From Luteimonas sp. RC10 (GTDB lineage Bacteria > Pseudomonadota > Gammaproteobacteria > Xanthomonadales > Xanthomonadaceae), in NCBI RefSeq assembly GCF_014192745.1, contig NZ_JACHYJ010000002.1, forward strand, positions 310,001-374,000: a stretch of 64,000 bases of DNA, given 5' to 3'. The notes beneath the pieces were generated by a model. The model was not told the DNA's origin. It searched no databases and saw only the letters and a program-made list of their open reading frames with translations. Of the stretch, positions 54,319 through 62,260 are shown piece after piece. The position numbers and the translations under genes are program-made. Each line of letters opens with the position of its first letter. Positions within the stretch are counted from its first letter, which is position 1.

Positions 54319-55626
54319 TTACCCCTGCGGGGCGATGGCATCCTGGAAGGACAGCGGCTGCTCGGTGTGCTGGGCGCGCTCGGCGATCCAGTCGATCACC
54401 TGCTCTTCCATCACGCGGTTCTGCAGCCCCGACATCAGCTGGGGGTCGTTGCGGTACATCTCAATGACCTGCTGCGGCTCTTCGTAGGTCGAGGCGATCA
54501 GGCGCATGGTCTCGTTCACGCGCTTGGGATCGAGCTTGAGCTCGTTGCGGCGCGCGACTTCGCCCACCAGCAGCCCGACCAGCACGCGCTTGCGCGCCGG
54601 CTCCATGAAGCCGGTGTGCGCATCCTCGCCCACGTTCGGGTTCTGGCCGTTGCGACGGGCCTGCTCGACGGTCTGGCGCAGCAGCGACCGGGCCTCGGCC
54701 TCGACCAGCTTGGGCGGCAGTTCGACGTGCGCGAACGCGGCGACCAGCTGCTCGCCGACCTCGCGGCGCAGGCGGTTCATCAGCGCGCCCTTGAGCTCGC
54801 GCTCCAGGTTGCTGCGGATCTCGGTACGGAACTGGTCCATCTCGCCGCTCTTGACGCCGAAGCTGCGGATGAACGCCGCGTCCACCTCGGGCAGCTGCTG
54901 CTCGGAGACCTGCTCGATCTTGACGTGCACGGTGGCCTGCTTGCCGGCCAGCTGCGGCACGCGCCAGTCCTGCGGGAAGCTGACCTCGATCGTCTTTTCC
55001 TCGCCCTTCGACAGGCCGACCAGCGCCTCCTCGATCTGCGGGAACATCGCGCCCGAGCCGAGCACGGTGACGCCGCGCTCAGCGCCCTCGGCCGGCAGAC
55101 GCTCGTCGCCGATCTGCGACCAGGTCTCGACATCGACCGCGTCGCCGGTCTGTGCGCCACGCGTGACCGCGCTCCAGCTGCGGCGCTGCAGGCGCAGGTT
55201 CTCGATCATGCGATCGATGTCGTCCTCGGCCACCTCGGCGGTGTGACGCACGACCTGGAGCTTCTCCAGTTCGATGTCACCGAAATCGGGCACCACCTCG
55301 AACGTGGCGGTGAAGGCCAGTTCGCCCTCGTCCGCGGCGTCGGACGGCGCGATCTGCGGCTGACCGGCCAGGCGCAGCGCGTTCTCGCGCACGCCCTGGT
55401 CGAAGCCCTCGCGCAGCAGCCCGTCCAGGACCTCGGCACGGACCTGCTCGCCGAACCGCTGCTCGACGACCTTGGCCGGCACCTTGCCAGGCCGGAAGCC
55501 CTTGAGCCGCGTGGTCCGCGCGATCTCGCGCAGACGGCCAGCGACCTGGGTCTCCAGGCGTTCGGATGGCACACGGAACGTCATCCGGCGTTCCAGGGTG
55601 CCCAGCGATTCGACCGAAACTTGCAT
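54319..55626 (-). CDS. tig: Trigger factor
   Basis: A 435-residue ribosome-bound chaperone and prolyl isomerase. The ribosome-binding signature [17 protein letters not shown] is at about residues 43-59, the FKBP-type PPIase domain at about 155-240, and the C-terminal helical arms follow. The start [15 protein letters not shown] at 55626 is the typical one; the open frame continues upstream through a tRNA and tandem repeats, which is not coding. It begins the tig-clpP-clpX-lon cluster. Confidence 0.97.
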   Translation of the reverse strand: MQVSVESLGTLERRMTFRVPSERLETQVAGRLREIARTTRLKGFRPGKVPAKVVEQRFGEQVRAEVLDGLLREGFDQGVRENALRLAGQPQIAPSDAADEGELAFTATFEVVPDFGDIELEKLQVVRHTAEVAEDDIDRMIENLRLQRRSWSAVTRGAQTGDAVDVETWSQIGDERLPAEGAERGVTVLGSGAMFPQIEEALVGLSKGEEKTIEVSFPQDWRVPQLAGKQATVHVKIEQVSEQQLPEVDAAFIRSFGVKSGEMDQFRTEIRSNLERELKGALMNRLRREVGEQLVAAFAHVELPPKLVEAEARSLLRQTVEQARRNGQNPNVGEDAHTGFMEPARKRVLVGLLVGEVARRNELKLDPKRVNETMRLIASTYEEPQQVIEMYRNDPQLMSGLQNRVMEEQVIDWIAERAQHTEQPLSFQDAIAPQG

Positions 55627-55973
55627 ATCCACTCCTGCGCTGCGGACGGCGCCGCACGACTCTGACTTGTTGGGAAATTGGTTCCGACGGCGGCCGGCCG
55701 CCCGCGACCTGCGCGGCTGGCGACGGAACGGCGTAGTTTGGCCGATTCGGGGGCTGGCCGCCACCGGGCCGCGCGCCGGGGTGTGCACCGGGCCGCCTGA
55801 AGGCGACCAGGGCCCGGCCGGGGCGGGTGCGGCGCTGGGTGACGTCACTGGGAAAGCCTCGAACAGCCCGCGGCGGCGCGCCCTGCCCCAACCCTTTGAA
55901 AAGCCTGCGGCGTCACGATCCCCACGCGCGAGCGCGCGTTCCTCATGCCTGCCGCTTTGGGTTCCACCTGGGC
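55627..55973. other. Region between tig and tRNA-Leu
   Basis: 347 bases upstream of tig with no supported gene. A less GC-rich patch (gactctgacttgttgggaaa, about 55657-55677) just upstream of tig may hold its promoter. The rest is GC-rich with several small inverted repeats; nothing more definite is seen. Confidence 0.5.
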
Positions 55974-56058
55974 TGGTGCGAAAGGCGGGACTCGAACCCG
56001 CACGCCTTGCGGCACTGGTACCTAAAACCAGGGCGTCTACCAATTCCGCCACTTTCGC
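55974..56058 (-). tRNA. tRNA-Leu (UAG)
   Basis: An 85-base class II tRNA. The acceptor GCGAAAG pairs with CTTTCGC, CCA is encoded, and the anticodon stem CTGGT/ACCAG encloses TTTAGGT with anticodon TAG. The variable arm (TGCCGCAAGGCG region) is long, as in leucine tRNAs, and the T-loop is TTCGAGT. Confidence 0.95.
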
Positions 56059-56160
56059 TTCGTGCCCGCCTGGCGGACGGCGGCATCGTAGTCGATCGCA
56101 GCCTCCGCGCCCATCCCAGCCTCGCCCGTAGGCCCAGCTACCTGCGAGAGCCCTCGCATC

Positions 56161-56634
56161 GCGCCCGGGCGAACGCCATGCGCGCTGCGCATGGCCGGAC
56201 CTGCGCAGCAGGCGAACCGCAGGTTCGAATCCTGCGGCCAGGCCCAGAACGAAAAACGCCCGGCGGTGCCGGGCGTCTTTCGTAACTGGTGGGCGGTCAA
56301 GGGTGAGTCCGGGCGGCTTGCGAACCACCGGTTCGCGCCCGGGCGAACGCCGTGCGCGCTGCGCATGGCCGGACCTGCGCAGCAGGCGAACCGCAGGTTC
56401 GAATCCTGCGGCCAGACCAAGAACGAAAGACGCCCGGCGGTGCCGGGCGTCTTTCGTAACTGGTGGGCCGTCAAGGGTGAGTCCGGGCGGCTTGCGAACC
56501 ACCGGTTCGCGCCCGGGCGAACGCCATGCGCGCTGCGCATGGCCGGACCTGCGCAGCAGGCGAACCGCAGGTTCGAATCCTGCAGCCAAGCCCAGAACGA
56601 AAAACGCCCGGCGGTGCCGGGCGTCTTTCGTAAC
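56161..56634 (-). repeat. Tandem array of 174-bp units downstream of tRNA-Lys
   Basis: Two full units (56461-56634 and 56287-56460) and a partial one (56161-56286) lie directly 3' of tRNA-Lys. Each unit boundary carries a copy of the last 16 bases of the tRNA: CCTTGACGGCCCACCA on the minus strand at 56461-56476, and the same with one change at 56287-56302. The genuine tRNA end is at 56635-56650, so the period is exactly 174. Each unit also has a terminator hairpin (cgcccggc/gccgggcg with a T-tract) right after the tRNA-derived end, a GCCATGCGC/GCGCATGGC palindrome and a T-arm-like hairpin. The units differ by only a few bases. The layout matches the tyrT repeats (rtT RNA) of E. coli. Confidence 0.92.
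56252..56280 (-). terminator. Terminator in distal repeat unit
   Basis: CGCCCGGC / GCCGGGCG with a three-base loop; on the minus strand it is followed by five T (56252-56256). Equivalent hairpins lie at about 56426-56454 and 56600-56628, one per unit, so transcripts of tRNA-Lys meet three terminators in a row. Confidence 0.85.
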
Positions 56635-56710
56635 TGGTGGGCCGTCAAGGATTCGAACCTTGGACCTATTGATTAAGAGTCAACTGCTCTACCAACTGAG
56701 CTAACGGCCC
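56635..56710 (-). tRNA. tRNA-Lys (CUU)
   Basis: A 76-base tRNA: acceptor GGGCCGT/ACGGCCC, encoded CCA, D-loop AGTTGGTAGAG type, anticodon loop CTCTTAA with anticodon CTT, T-loop TTCGAAT. Its 3' end is the seed of the 174-bp repeat array that follows it. Confidence 0.96.
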
Positions 56711-56785
56711 GATGAAGCGGGCGCGCATTGTAATACTGCCTTGCGCGCCAATGCAACACCGAAAGGGCATCGCATCTTGAAACGG

Positions 56786-56862
56786 TGGGGTGGCTGAGGG
56801 GATTCGAACCCCCGACCACTGGAATCACAATCCAGTACTCTAACCAACTGAGCTACAGCCAC
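56786..56862 (-). tRNA. tRNA-His (GUG)
   Basis: A 77-base tRNA with acceptor GTGGCTG/CAGCCAC, encoded CCA, anticodon loop TTGTGAT (GTG). The base at 56863 supplies the G(-1) needed by histidyl-tRNA synthetase and pairs with the discriminator C. Confidence 0.96.
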
Positions 56863-57167
56863 CACAGATCCGCATCGCCTGCCGACCCAAGGGTCGCCCG
56901 GCGGCCGCGCATTCTATCCCGAAACGCATGGCAAACGACATGCTTTCGAAACGGCCCGCGCGGCGGGCGCGCATTGTAGCGCGGCACCGGCCGAAATGGC
57001 AGCGCATCGTGTGCGATGTGCGCATGCGCGCCGCGCCACGAATGCGCGTGATGCCCGCCCAGGCATCGGTCTGCTCACACGCCTCCCACGCCTACGCGGC
57101 AATAACCCCGCCAGACCGCAACCGGCCGCCCTCGCCGACCCGCCATGCTTCCGGAACAGACCCGCCG
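56863..57167. other. Region between tRNA-His and the cysteine hydrolase gene
   Basis: 305 bases with no supported gene. It should hold the promoter of the minus-strand tRNA genes and that of the plus-strand hydrolase. Two similar 'gcgcgcattgta/gcgcattctat' segments (about 56908 and 56970) are less GC-rich and may be promoter-related; one like it is also at 56722 upstream of tRNA-Lys. Confidence 0.45.
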
Positions 57168-57719
57168 ATGACCGCAACGCCCGCCCTGCTCATCGTCGAC
57201 ATGATCAGCACCTTCGACTTTCCTCGTGGCGCGCCGCTCCGCCGCGCCGCGATCGACATCGCGCCCAGGCTAGCCCGGTTGAAGCGGCGCGTGCGCGAAC
57301 AAGGTGGCATGTGCCTGTATGCCAACGACAACACCGGCGCCTGGCGCTCCGACTTCGCGGCGCTGGTCACGCTGGCACGGGCCTCGAAAGCCGAACCGAT
57401 TCTCGACCACCTCGAACCGCAGCCCGACGACGCGCTGATCCTCAAGCCGCGCCATTCGGCGTTTCACCAGACCGCCCTGCACTTCATCCTGGAAAGCCGC
57501 GGGATCCGTCGCCTCCTGGTCACCGGCGTGTCGACCGAGGCCTGCGTGCTCGCCACCGCGCTGGATGCACGCATGCTGGAGATCGACGTGGCGGTCGTGG
57601 CGGACTGCGTCGCCGCGAGCAGCGCGCAACGTCACCGGGATGGGCTCTCGGTGCTGCGGCATTGCGATTTTCCCGTCGTGCGCGCGAGCGCCGCACTGGC
57701 TGTCTTCGACCGCGGCTAG
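57168..57719 (+). CDS. Isochorismatase-family cysteine hydrolase
   Basis: A 183-residue enzyme of the isochorismatase-like fold. The catalytic triad is visible as D11 (IVDM), the lysine in LILKPRHSAF and the cysteine in VSTEACVLAT. Family members hydrolyse amides or vinyl ethers such as nicotinamide, N-carbamoyl compounds or isochorismate; the substrate cannot be told here. ATG at 57168 is the only start placed correctly before the first strand. It is a single gene. Confidence 0.88.
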   Translation: MTATPALLIVDMISTFDFPRGAPLRRAAIDIAPRLARLKRRVREQGGMCLYANDNTGAWRSDFAALVTLARASKAEPILDHLEPQPDDALILKPRHSAFHQTALHFILESRGIRRLLVTGVSTEACVLATALDARMLEIDVAVVADCVAASSAQRHRDGLSVLRHCDFPVVRASAALAVFDRG

Positions 57720-57871
57720 GCTGACGCACCGCGAGGGCTACATCAGGTGCCTCACGCTTCGCGCGGCGCATGCAAACTTGTCACGCCCATTCAGCGATGT
57801 CGCCGCGATGCTCACAGCCTGATCGCGAACCCAACGGCCATGTTGCGAGACCTTCTTCACCATGGTCGCCC

Positions 57872-58165
57872 ATGCCTCACCGGAATCTCGACACGCTGTT
57901 CGCCGCATGGGAAGGCGAACTTGTATTGCTCTTCGAGGCGAAGCCCGGGATCGAGGAGTTCTGGCAGCACTGGCACGAGCGTGAAGCGGTGATCGAACGG
58001 CTCGTCACGCCCGAACTCGCCGCCTTTGCGGACGCCGCATTCGACCGGTTGCTGACGCTGGCCGAGGCGCACGGCTACGGCCGTCGCCCCCGTCGCACGG
58101 CCACGGATCAGACCGCGGATACGGCAGCGACGCCCCCTGCACCCAACACCCCTTCGACGCGCTAA
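57872..58165 (+). CDS. Hypothetical 97-aa protein
   Basis: Not recognised. A helical segment (about residues 5-65, with several Trp and Glu/Leu heptads) is followed by a disordered Arg/Thr/Pro-rich tail. ATG at 57872 has no clear ribosome site; an upstream in-frame ATG at 57770 would add 34 unlike residues. The short gap to the hydrolase gene and same strand allow co-transcription. It could be spurious. Confidence 0.4.
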   Translation: MPHRNLDTLFAAWEGELVLLFEAKPGIEEFWQHWHEREAVIERLVTPELAAFADAAFDRLLTLAEAHGYGRRPRRTATDQTADTAATPPAPNTPSTR

Positions 58166-58421
58166 GGCGTGCCTGGCGGACCGCACGACACGCGGCAATC
58201 GCGCAATCACAAGGCGCGGCATTGCGACGCCGGGCACACACGCAACTCGCGTTATGCCCTCGCATGTGCATTGCACGCGCGCGCCCAGCACCGTGCCGCA
58301 CTGCGCCGGCATCGGCGGTTCACCTTTGCAGACCTTGCGCCTCACGACGCCTGCCGCCTCACGCACCCCCGACGACGCGATCCTTAAACAGAGCGTCCCG
58401 TTCCCCAAAGGAGAGATTGCA

Positions 58422-58919
58422 ATGGCAGTCAAGACGCTCGAAGAGTTGTTCATCCATGAACTCTCGGACACCCATTCGGCCGAACGCCAGATGGCGAAGG
58501 CGCTGCCGCGCCTGGCCCGTGCGGCCGACAATCCGAAGCTGGCGGCGGCGTTCGAAGCGCATCTGGAAGAGACCAACCTGCAGATCGAGCGCCTCGACCG
58601 TGTGGTCGAGTTGCTGGACACGCGTCTGAAGCGCATCAAATGCGCAGCGATGGAAGGCCTGGTCGAAGAGAGCAAGGAAGTCATCGACTCGATCGACAAA
58701 GGCCCGCTGCGCGACGCTGCGCTGATCGGTGGTGCGCAGAAGGTCGAGCATTACGAGATCGCGTCCTACGGCACGCTGTGTGCGCTCGCCAAGCAGCTCG
58801 GGTACACCGACGCGGTCAAGCTGCTGCAGGAGACGCTGGCCGAGGAGAAGGCCACCGACGAGAAGCTGACGCTGCTGGCCGAACAGGGCGGCAACCAGGC
58901 TGCGGCCGAGAACGCCTGA
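58422..58919 (+). CDS. DUF892 ferritin-like protein (YciE/YciF type)
   Basis: A 165-residue four-helix-bundle protein of DUF892. The iron-site pattern of ferritin-like folds is suggested by E/H residues in 'EELFIHELSDTHSAE', 'HLEETNLQIERL' and 'VEHYEIASYGTLCALAKQLG'. These proteins are linked to stress in enteric bacteria. ATG at 58422 follows AAAGGAGAGA, a strong ribosome site. A hairpin at 58929-58953 ends the transcript. Confidence 0.93.
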   Translation: MAVKTLEELFIHELSDTHSAERQMAKALPRLARAADNPKLAAAFEAHLEETNLQIERLDRVVELLDTRLKRIKCAAMEGLVEESKEVIDSIDKGPLRDAALIGGAQKVEHYEIASYGTLCALAKQLGYTDAVKLLQETLAEEKATDEKLTLLAEQGGNQAAAENA

Positions 58920-58928
58920 CCGTGGAAA

Positions 58929-58953
58929 CGGGCCGGGCGCAACGCCCGGCCCG
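58929..58953 (+). terminator. Hairpin after the DUF892 gene
   Basis: CGGGCCGGGCG / CGCCCGGCCCG with loop CAA, ten bases after the stop. No T-tract follows, so termination may be partial. Confidence 0.6.
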
Positions 58954-59079
58954 ATGCGGCGCGCGCTTCGATGCACGCGCCGCCACAGGCCTGACGACCG
59001 GAACGTCCGATCAGGCGCCTGAATTGTATGGAGATTTGTATGGAGGGGCGGCGGCAGCTGCCGCAAGCCATTGATGCAA

Positions 59080-59156
59080 TGGCGCGCCCGACAGGAATCG
59101 AACCTGTAACCCCCGACTTAGAAGGTCGGTGCTCTATCCGGTTGAGCTACGGGCGC
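59080..59156 (-). tRNA. tRNA-Arg (UCU)
   Basis: A 77-base tRNA with acceptor GCGCCCG/CGGGCGC, encoded CCA, anticodon stem CCGAC/GTCGG around CTTCTAA (anticodon TCT) and T-loop TTCGATT. It decodes AGA/AGG, the codons that the AT-rich gene at 2350-4842 uses heavily. Confidence 0.96.
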
Positions 59157-59188
59157 CCGCGGGACACGCTGCGACCGGGCTCGCCGTG

Positions 59189-59265
59189 TGGTCGGGGTAG
59201 AGGGATTCGAACCCCCGACATCCTGCTCCCAAAGCAGGCGCGCTACCAGACTGCGCTATACCCCG
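59189..59265 (-). tRNA. tRNA-Pro (UGG)
   Basis: A 77-base tRNA with acceptor CGGGGTA/TACCCCG, encoded CCA and anticodon loop TTTGGGA (anticodon TGG). It lies 32 bases upstream of tRNA-Arg on the same strand, so both may be one transcript. Confidence 0.96.
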
Positions 59266-59410
59266 CCGGAATCGAGCGGTCGAATCGCCCGCCGGCAGGC
59301 CGGAGGACCCGGGCATTGTCGGAAGGCGCAGCCGCGCTGTCAACGCGCCGCTCTGGCGCCGCGGTGTATCCTGCCCGGCGATTCAACATGAACCACCAGG
59401 GGCTTATTCG

Positions 59411-60172
59411 ATGCGCAGCGGCAATCCCACGCTTCAGGAATCCACGTTCCTCGACCTCGCCAGCGGCAGCGTCGTCACCCGCGACGGCGAGGCGATGACG
59501 CTCAACGGCACGGTCAACAAGACCGGCTTGCTGCTCCTGCTCGCGGTCCTGACGGCCGCCTTCGCCTGGACGCAGGCAATCGGCCCGGACGGCACGCCGA
59601 CCGCCAGCTTCGGGCTGTATGCCTGGGGCGGCGCGATCGGCGGCCTGATTCTGGCCCTGGTCACGGTATTCAAGAAGACCTGGGCGCCGGTCACCGCGCC
59701 GATGTACGCGCTGGTCGAGGGGTGCTTTCTCGGCGCGATCTCGGCGATGTTCGAGGCACGCTTCCCGGGCATCGTGATGCAGGCGGTGATGCTGACCTTC
59801 GGCACGCTGTTCGCGCTGCTGGCGGTGTATCGCAGCGGTCTGATCAAGGCGACCGAGAACTTCAAGCTCGGTGTGGCCGCCGCCACTGGCGGCATCTTCC
59901 TGGTCTACCTGGCGACGATCGTGCTGGGCCTGTTCAACATCCAGGTGCCGCTGATCCACGAATCGGGCCTGATCGGCATCGGTTTCAGCCTGTTCGTGGT
60001 CGTGGTCGCCGCGCTGAACCTGGTGCTGGATTTCGACTTCATCGAGACCGGCGTCGAGCACGGCGCGCCGAAGTACATGGAGTGGTACGGCGCGTTCGGC
60101 CTGATGGTCACGCTGGTGTGGCTGTACGTCGAGTTCCTGCGCCTGCTGGCGAAGCTGCAGTCGCGCGACTGA
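59411..60172 (+). CDS. Bax inhibitor-1/YccA family membrane protein
   Basis: A 253-residue inner-membrane protein with seven hydrophobic helices of the BI-1 superfamily. The N-terminal 'NPTLQESTF' and the late 'LDFDFIE' with paired aspartates are typical of the YccA-like branch. In E. coli YccA modulates FtsH proteolysis, and some relatives leak calcium. The start ATG at 59411 lies after AGGGGC. It is convergent with the isocitrate dehydrogenase gene across a terminator. Confidence 0.92.
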   Translation: MRSGNPTLQESTFLDLASGSVVTRDGEAMTLNGTVNKTGLLLLLAVLTAAFAWTQAIGPDGTPTASFGLYAWGGAIGGLILALVTVFKKTWAPVTAPMYALVEGCFLGAISAMFEARFPGIVMQAVMLTFGTLFALLAVYRSGLIKATENFKLGVAAATGGIFLVYLATIVLGLFNIQVPLIHESGLIGIGFSLFVVVVAALNLVLDFDFIETGVEHGAPKYMEWYGAFGLMVTLVWLYVEFLRLLAKLQSRD

Positions 60173-60208
60173 GCCGCCGCGCCGGGATCGAATCTTCCGG
60201 ACCAGAGA

Positions 60209-60238
60209 CGACAAGGGCGCCGAATGGCGCCCTTGTCG
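60209..60238. terminator. Bidirectional terminator
   Basis: A 13-base perfect stem (CGACAAGGGCGCC / GGCGCCCTTGTCG) with loop GAAT between two convergent genes. Confidence 0.8.
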
Positions 60239-60257
60239 TGTGGACTGGCCAGTGGCC

Positions 60258-61265
60258 TCAGAGGCGCGAGGCGATCGCCTGCGCAAAGCCCATCGTGGTG
60301 CCGGTGCCGCCCAGGTCCGGGGTCACACCGTCCTTCGCGTCGAGCGTGGCGACGATCGCGCCGCGCAGCCGCTGCGCCTGCTCGGGCAGCGCCAGGTGGT
60401 CGAGCATCTGCGCGGCCGCCAGCAGCAGCGCGCAGGGATTGGCCACGCCCTTGCCGGCGATATCCGGCGCCGAGCCGTGCACGGCCTCGAAGATCGCCGC
60501 GTCCTTGCCGATGTTGGCGCCCGGGGCCAGGCCCAGGCCGCCGACCAGACCGGCGCACAGGTCGGAGATGATGTCGCCGAACAGGTTCGTGGTCACGATG
60601 ATGTCGAACTGCTCGGGGCGCATCACCAGCTGCATGCAGGTGTTGTCGACGATCATCTCGTTGGCCTCGATCTCCGGATAGTCGGCCGCGACCTCGCGGG
60701 CGACCTTCAGGAACAGGCCCGAGGTGCTCTTGAGGATGTTGGCCTTGTGGACGATCGTGACCTTCTTGCGGCCGGTCTTGCGCGCCAGGTCGAACGCGTA
60801 GCGCACGATGCGCTCCGAGCCCTTGCGGGTGATGCGGGTGATCGACACCGCGGTCTCGCCGTCGGCCGACACTTCCTGGCCTTCGCTGATGTACGACCCT
60901 TCGGTGTTCTCGCGGATCGTGATCAGGTCGACGCCGCTGGCAAAGCGCGAGCGGGTGTTGGGGAACGAGGTCGCCGGGCGGACGTTGGCGTAGAGATCGA
61001 ACTGGCGACGCAGTTCGACGTTGATCGAGCTGAAGCCACCGCCCACCGGTGTGGTCAGCGGACTCTTGAGCGCGACTGCGTTGCGGCGGATCGATTCGAG
61101 CGTCGCGGCCGGCAGCAGTTCGCCGTGCTTGTCGAGCGCCATCAGGCCGGCGTCGGCGTCCTCGTACTTGAGCCCCAGCTGCATCGCGTCGAGCACGTGC
61201 AGCGTGGCATCCATGATTTCCGGGCCGATACCGTCGCCGCGGATAACCGTAATCGTGTGCGTCAT
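60258..61265 (-). CDS. NAD-type isocitrate dehydrogenase
   Basis: A 335-residue beta-decarboxylating dehydrogenase that should convert isocitrate to 2-oxoglutarate. The substrate signature 'NVELRRQFDLYANVRP' and the metal-binding 'DLCAGLVGGLGLAPG' are typical. The cofactor loop reads HGSAPDIAG, with Asp-Ile where E. coli NADP-dependent Icd has Lys-Tyr, so NAD+ is the likely cofactor. Length is like short homodimeric NAD-IDH or isopropylmalate/homoisocitrate relatives; homoisocitrate dehydrogenase is the main alternative. Confidence 0.88.
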   Translation of the reverse strand: MTHTITVIRGDGIGPEIMDATLHVLDAMQLGLKYEDADAGLMALDKHGELLPAATLESIRRNAVALKSPLTTPVGGGFSSINVELRRQFDLYANVRPATSFPNTRSRFASGVDLITIRENTEGSYISEGQEVSADGETAVSITRITRKGSERIVRYAFDLARKTGRKKVTIVHKANILKSTSGLFLKVAREVAADYPEIEANEMIVDNTCMQLVMRPEQFDIIVTTNLFGDIISDLCAGLVGGLGLAPGANIGKDAAIFEAVHGSAPDIAGKGVANPCALLLAAAQMLDHLALPEQAQRLRGAIVATLDAKDGVTPDLGGTGTTMGFAQAIASRL

Positions 61266-61406
61266 GTCGGGGGGAGGTCCCTGCGCAGGGGACGCCGCGC
61301 TGCGCGCGGCGCCAGGGTGAAATGAAGGAAGAAAACCGCCGTATTATGCCCGATGCGCGCAGACGGCCCCAAACCGGGGTTTGCACGCGCGCGGCACGCG
61401 GCGGGC

Positions 61407-61808
61407 TCAGCCGTGGTCGTGGCCGGCAGGCGCGGTGGCCTCGCCCTGCTCCAGCCGATCGAGGAAATCGACCGCGCGGCGCAAGTGCGGGATGACGATG
61501 CTGCCGCCCACGACCAGGCCCACCGAGAACGTTTCGAACAGTTCCTCGCGGCTCGCACCGGCCTCCTTGCACTGGGCAACGTGGTAGCTGATGCAGTCGT
61601 CGCAGCGCAGGACCAGGGACGCCACCAGCCCCAGCAACTCCTTGGTCTTCACGTCGAGCGCGCCGGCCTGGTAGGTCTGGGTATCGAGCGCGAAGAAGCG
61701 CCGCACCACCTGGTTGGGCTCGGCGAGGATGCGCTCGTTCATGCGCTTGCGGAACGCGGTGAACTCGGCGAGCCGGTCGCCCTCGCCTTCGGTCTGGGCG
61801 CTGCTCAC
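61407..61808 (-). CDS. AhpD-like carboxymuconolactone decarboxylase family protein
   Basis: A 133-residue all-helical protein of the CMD/AhpD fold. The redox motif C69-D-D-C72 followed by H76 is the peroxidase-type site of AhpD. It probably acts in thiol-based peroxide or electrophile detoxification. Its start overlaps the stop of the glutaredoxin gene (ATGA), which fits a thiol-redox operon. Confidence 0.9.
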   Translation of the reverse strand: MSSAQTEGEGDRLAEFTAFRKRMNERILAEPNQVVRRFFALDTQTYQAGALDVKTKELLGLVASLVLRCDDCISYHVAQCKEAGASREELFETFSVGLVVGGSIVIPHLRRAVDFLDRLEQGEATAPAGHDHG

Positions 61809-62095
61809 GAAGCTGCGCCCTCGACCAGCGGCAGAAAGCCGCCCTGGCGGTGCAACGCCATCATGTCGTCGTAGCCGCCGACGTGGGTCTGGCCGACGAA
61901 GATCTGCGGCACGCTGGTGCGGCGCGCACGTTCGACCATGCGCTGGCGCTCATCGGCATCCAGGTCCACGCGCACCTCGCGCCACGACAGGCCCTGGCTC
62001 TTGAGGAAGTTCTTCGCGGCCGCGCAGTAGCCGCAGATCGCGCTGGTGTACATCACGATCTCCGGCGCCGCCGGGTCGGGGGATGGGCTGGTCAA
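61805..62095 (-). CDS. grxC: Glutaredoxin 3
   Basis: A 96-residue GrxC-like glutaredoxin. The active site is C21-G-Y-C24, in place of the usual CPYC, which changes the redox potential in model thioredoxin-fold proteins. 'TSVPQIFVGQTHVGGYDD' is the glutathione-binding region. It is translationally coupled to the AhpD-like gene. Confidence 0.95.
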   Translation of the reverse strand: MTSPSPDPAAPEIVMYTSAICGYCAAAKNFLKSQGLSWREVRVDLDADERQRMVERARRTSVPQIFVGQTHVGGYDDMMALHRQGGFLPLVEGAAS

Positions 62096-62260
62096 GATCG
62101 GTCTCCGGGGAAACTTGTCCCGCCATTGTCGGTCAAAGCCGGGTCACGGGGCGATGATGTCGCGACCACCGCGTGCCGCCGGCTTAACATGGGATTCACG
62201 CCTGTGCCTGAGCCCGCCGGCATGCTGGTTGCGCGGCCCCGCCCATCCGACTTCGAGCCG

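Noticed and set aside
54319-56589. N-terminal extension of trigger factor through tRNA-Leu and the repeats
   Set aside because: Trigger factor has its canonical start at 55626; the extension reads through a tRNA gene and tandem repeats and has no homology I recognise.
56161-56634. CRISPR-like array
   Set aside because: The repeats are 174 bases with no unique spacers, and no cas gene is present; the unit starts with the tRNA 3' end.
56037-56648. Minus-strand repetitive frames with GFEPAVRLL-like text
   Set aside because: These come from antisense reading of T-arm-like sequence in the tRNA-seeded repeats, a common source of false proteins near tRNA genes.
56635-56710. tRNA-Lys as an integrated-element attachment site
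   Set aside because: The duplicated tRNA 3' ends are only 174 bases apart and no integrase or cargo lies between them, so tandem amplification fits better than a genomic island.
59028-59498. Plus-strand frame over tRNA-Arg and tRNA-Pro
   Set aside because: Reads antisense through two tRNA genes; the peptide text is the usual tRNA-derived artefact.
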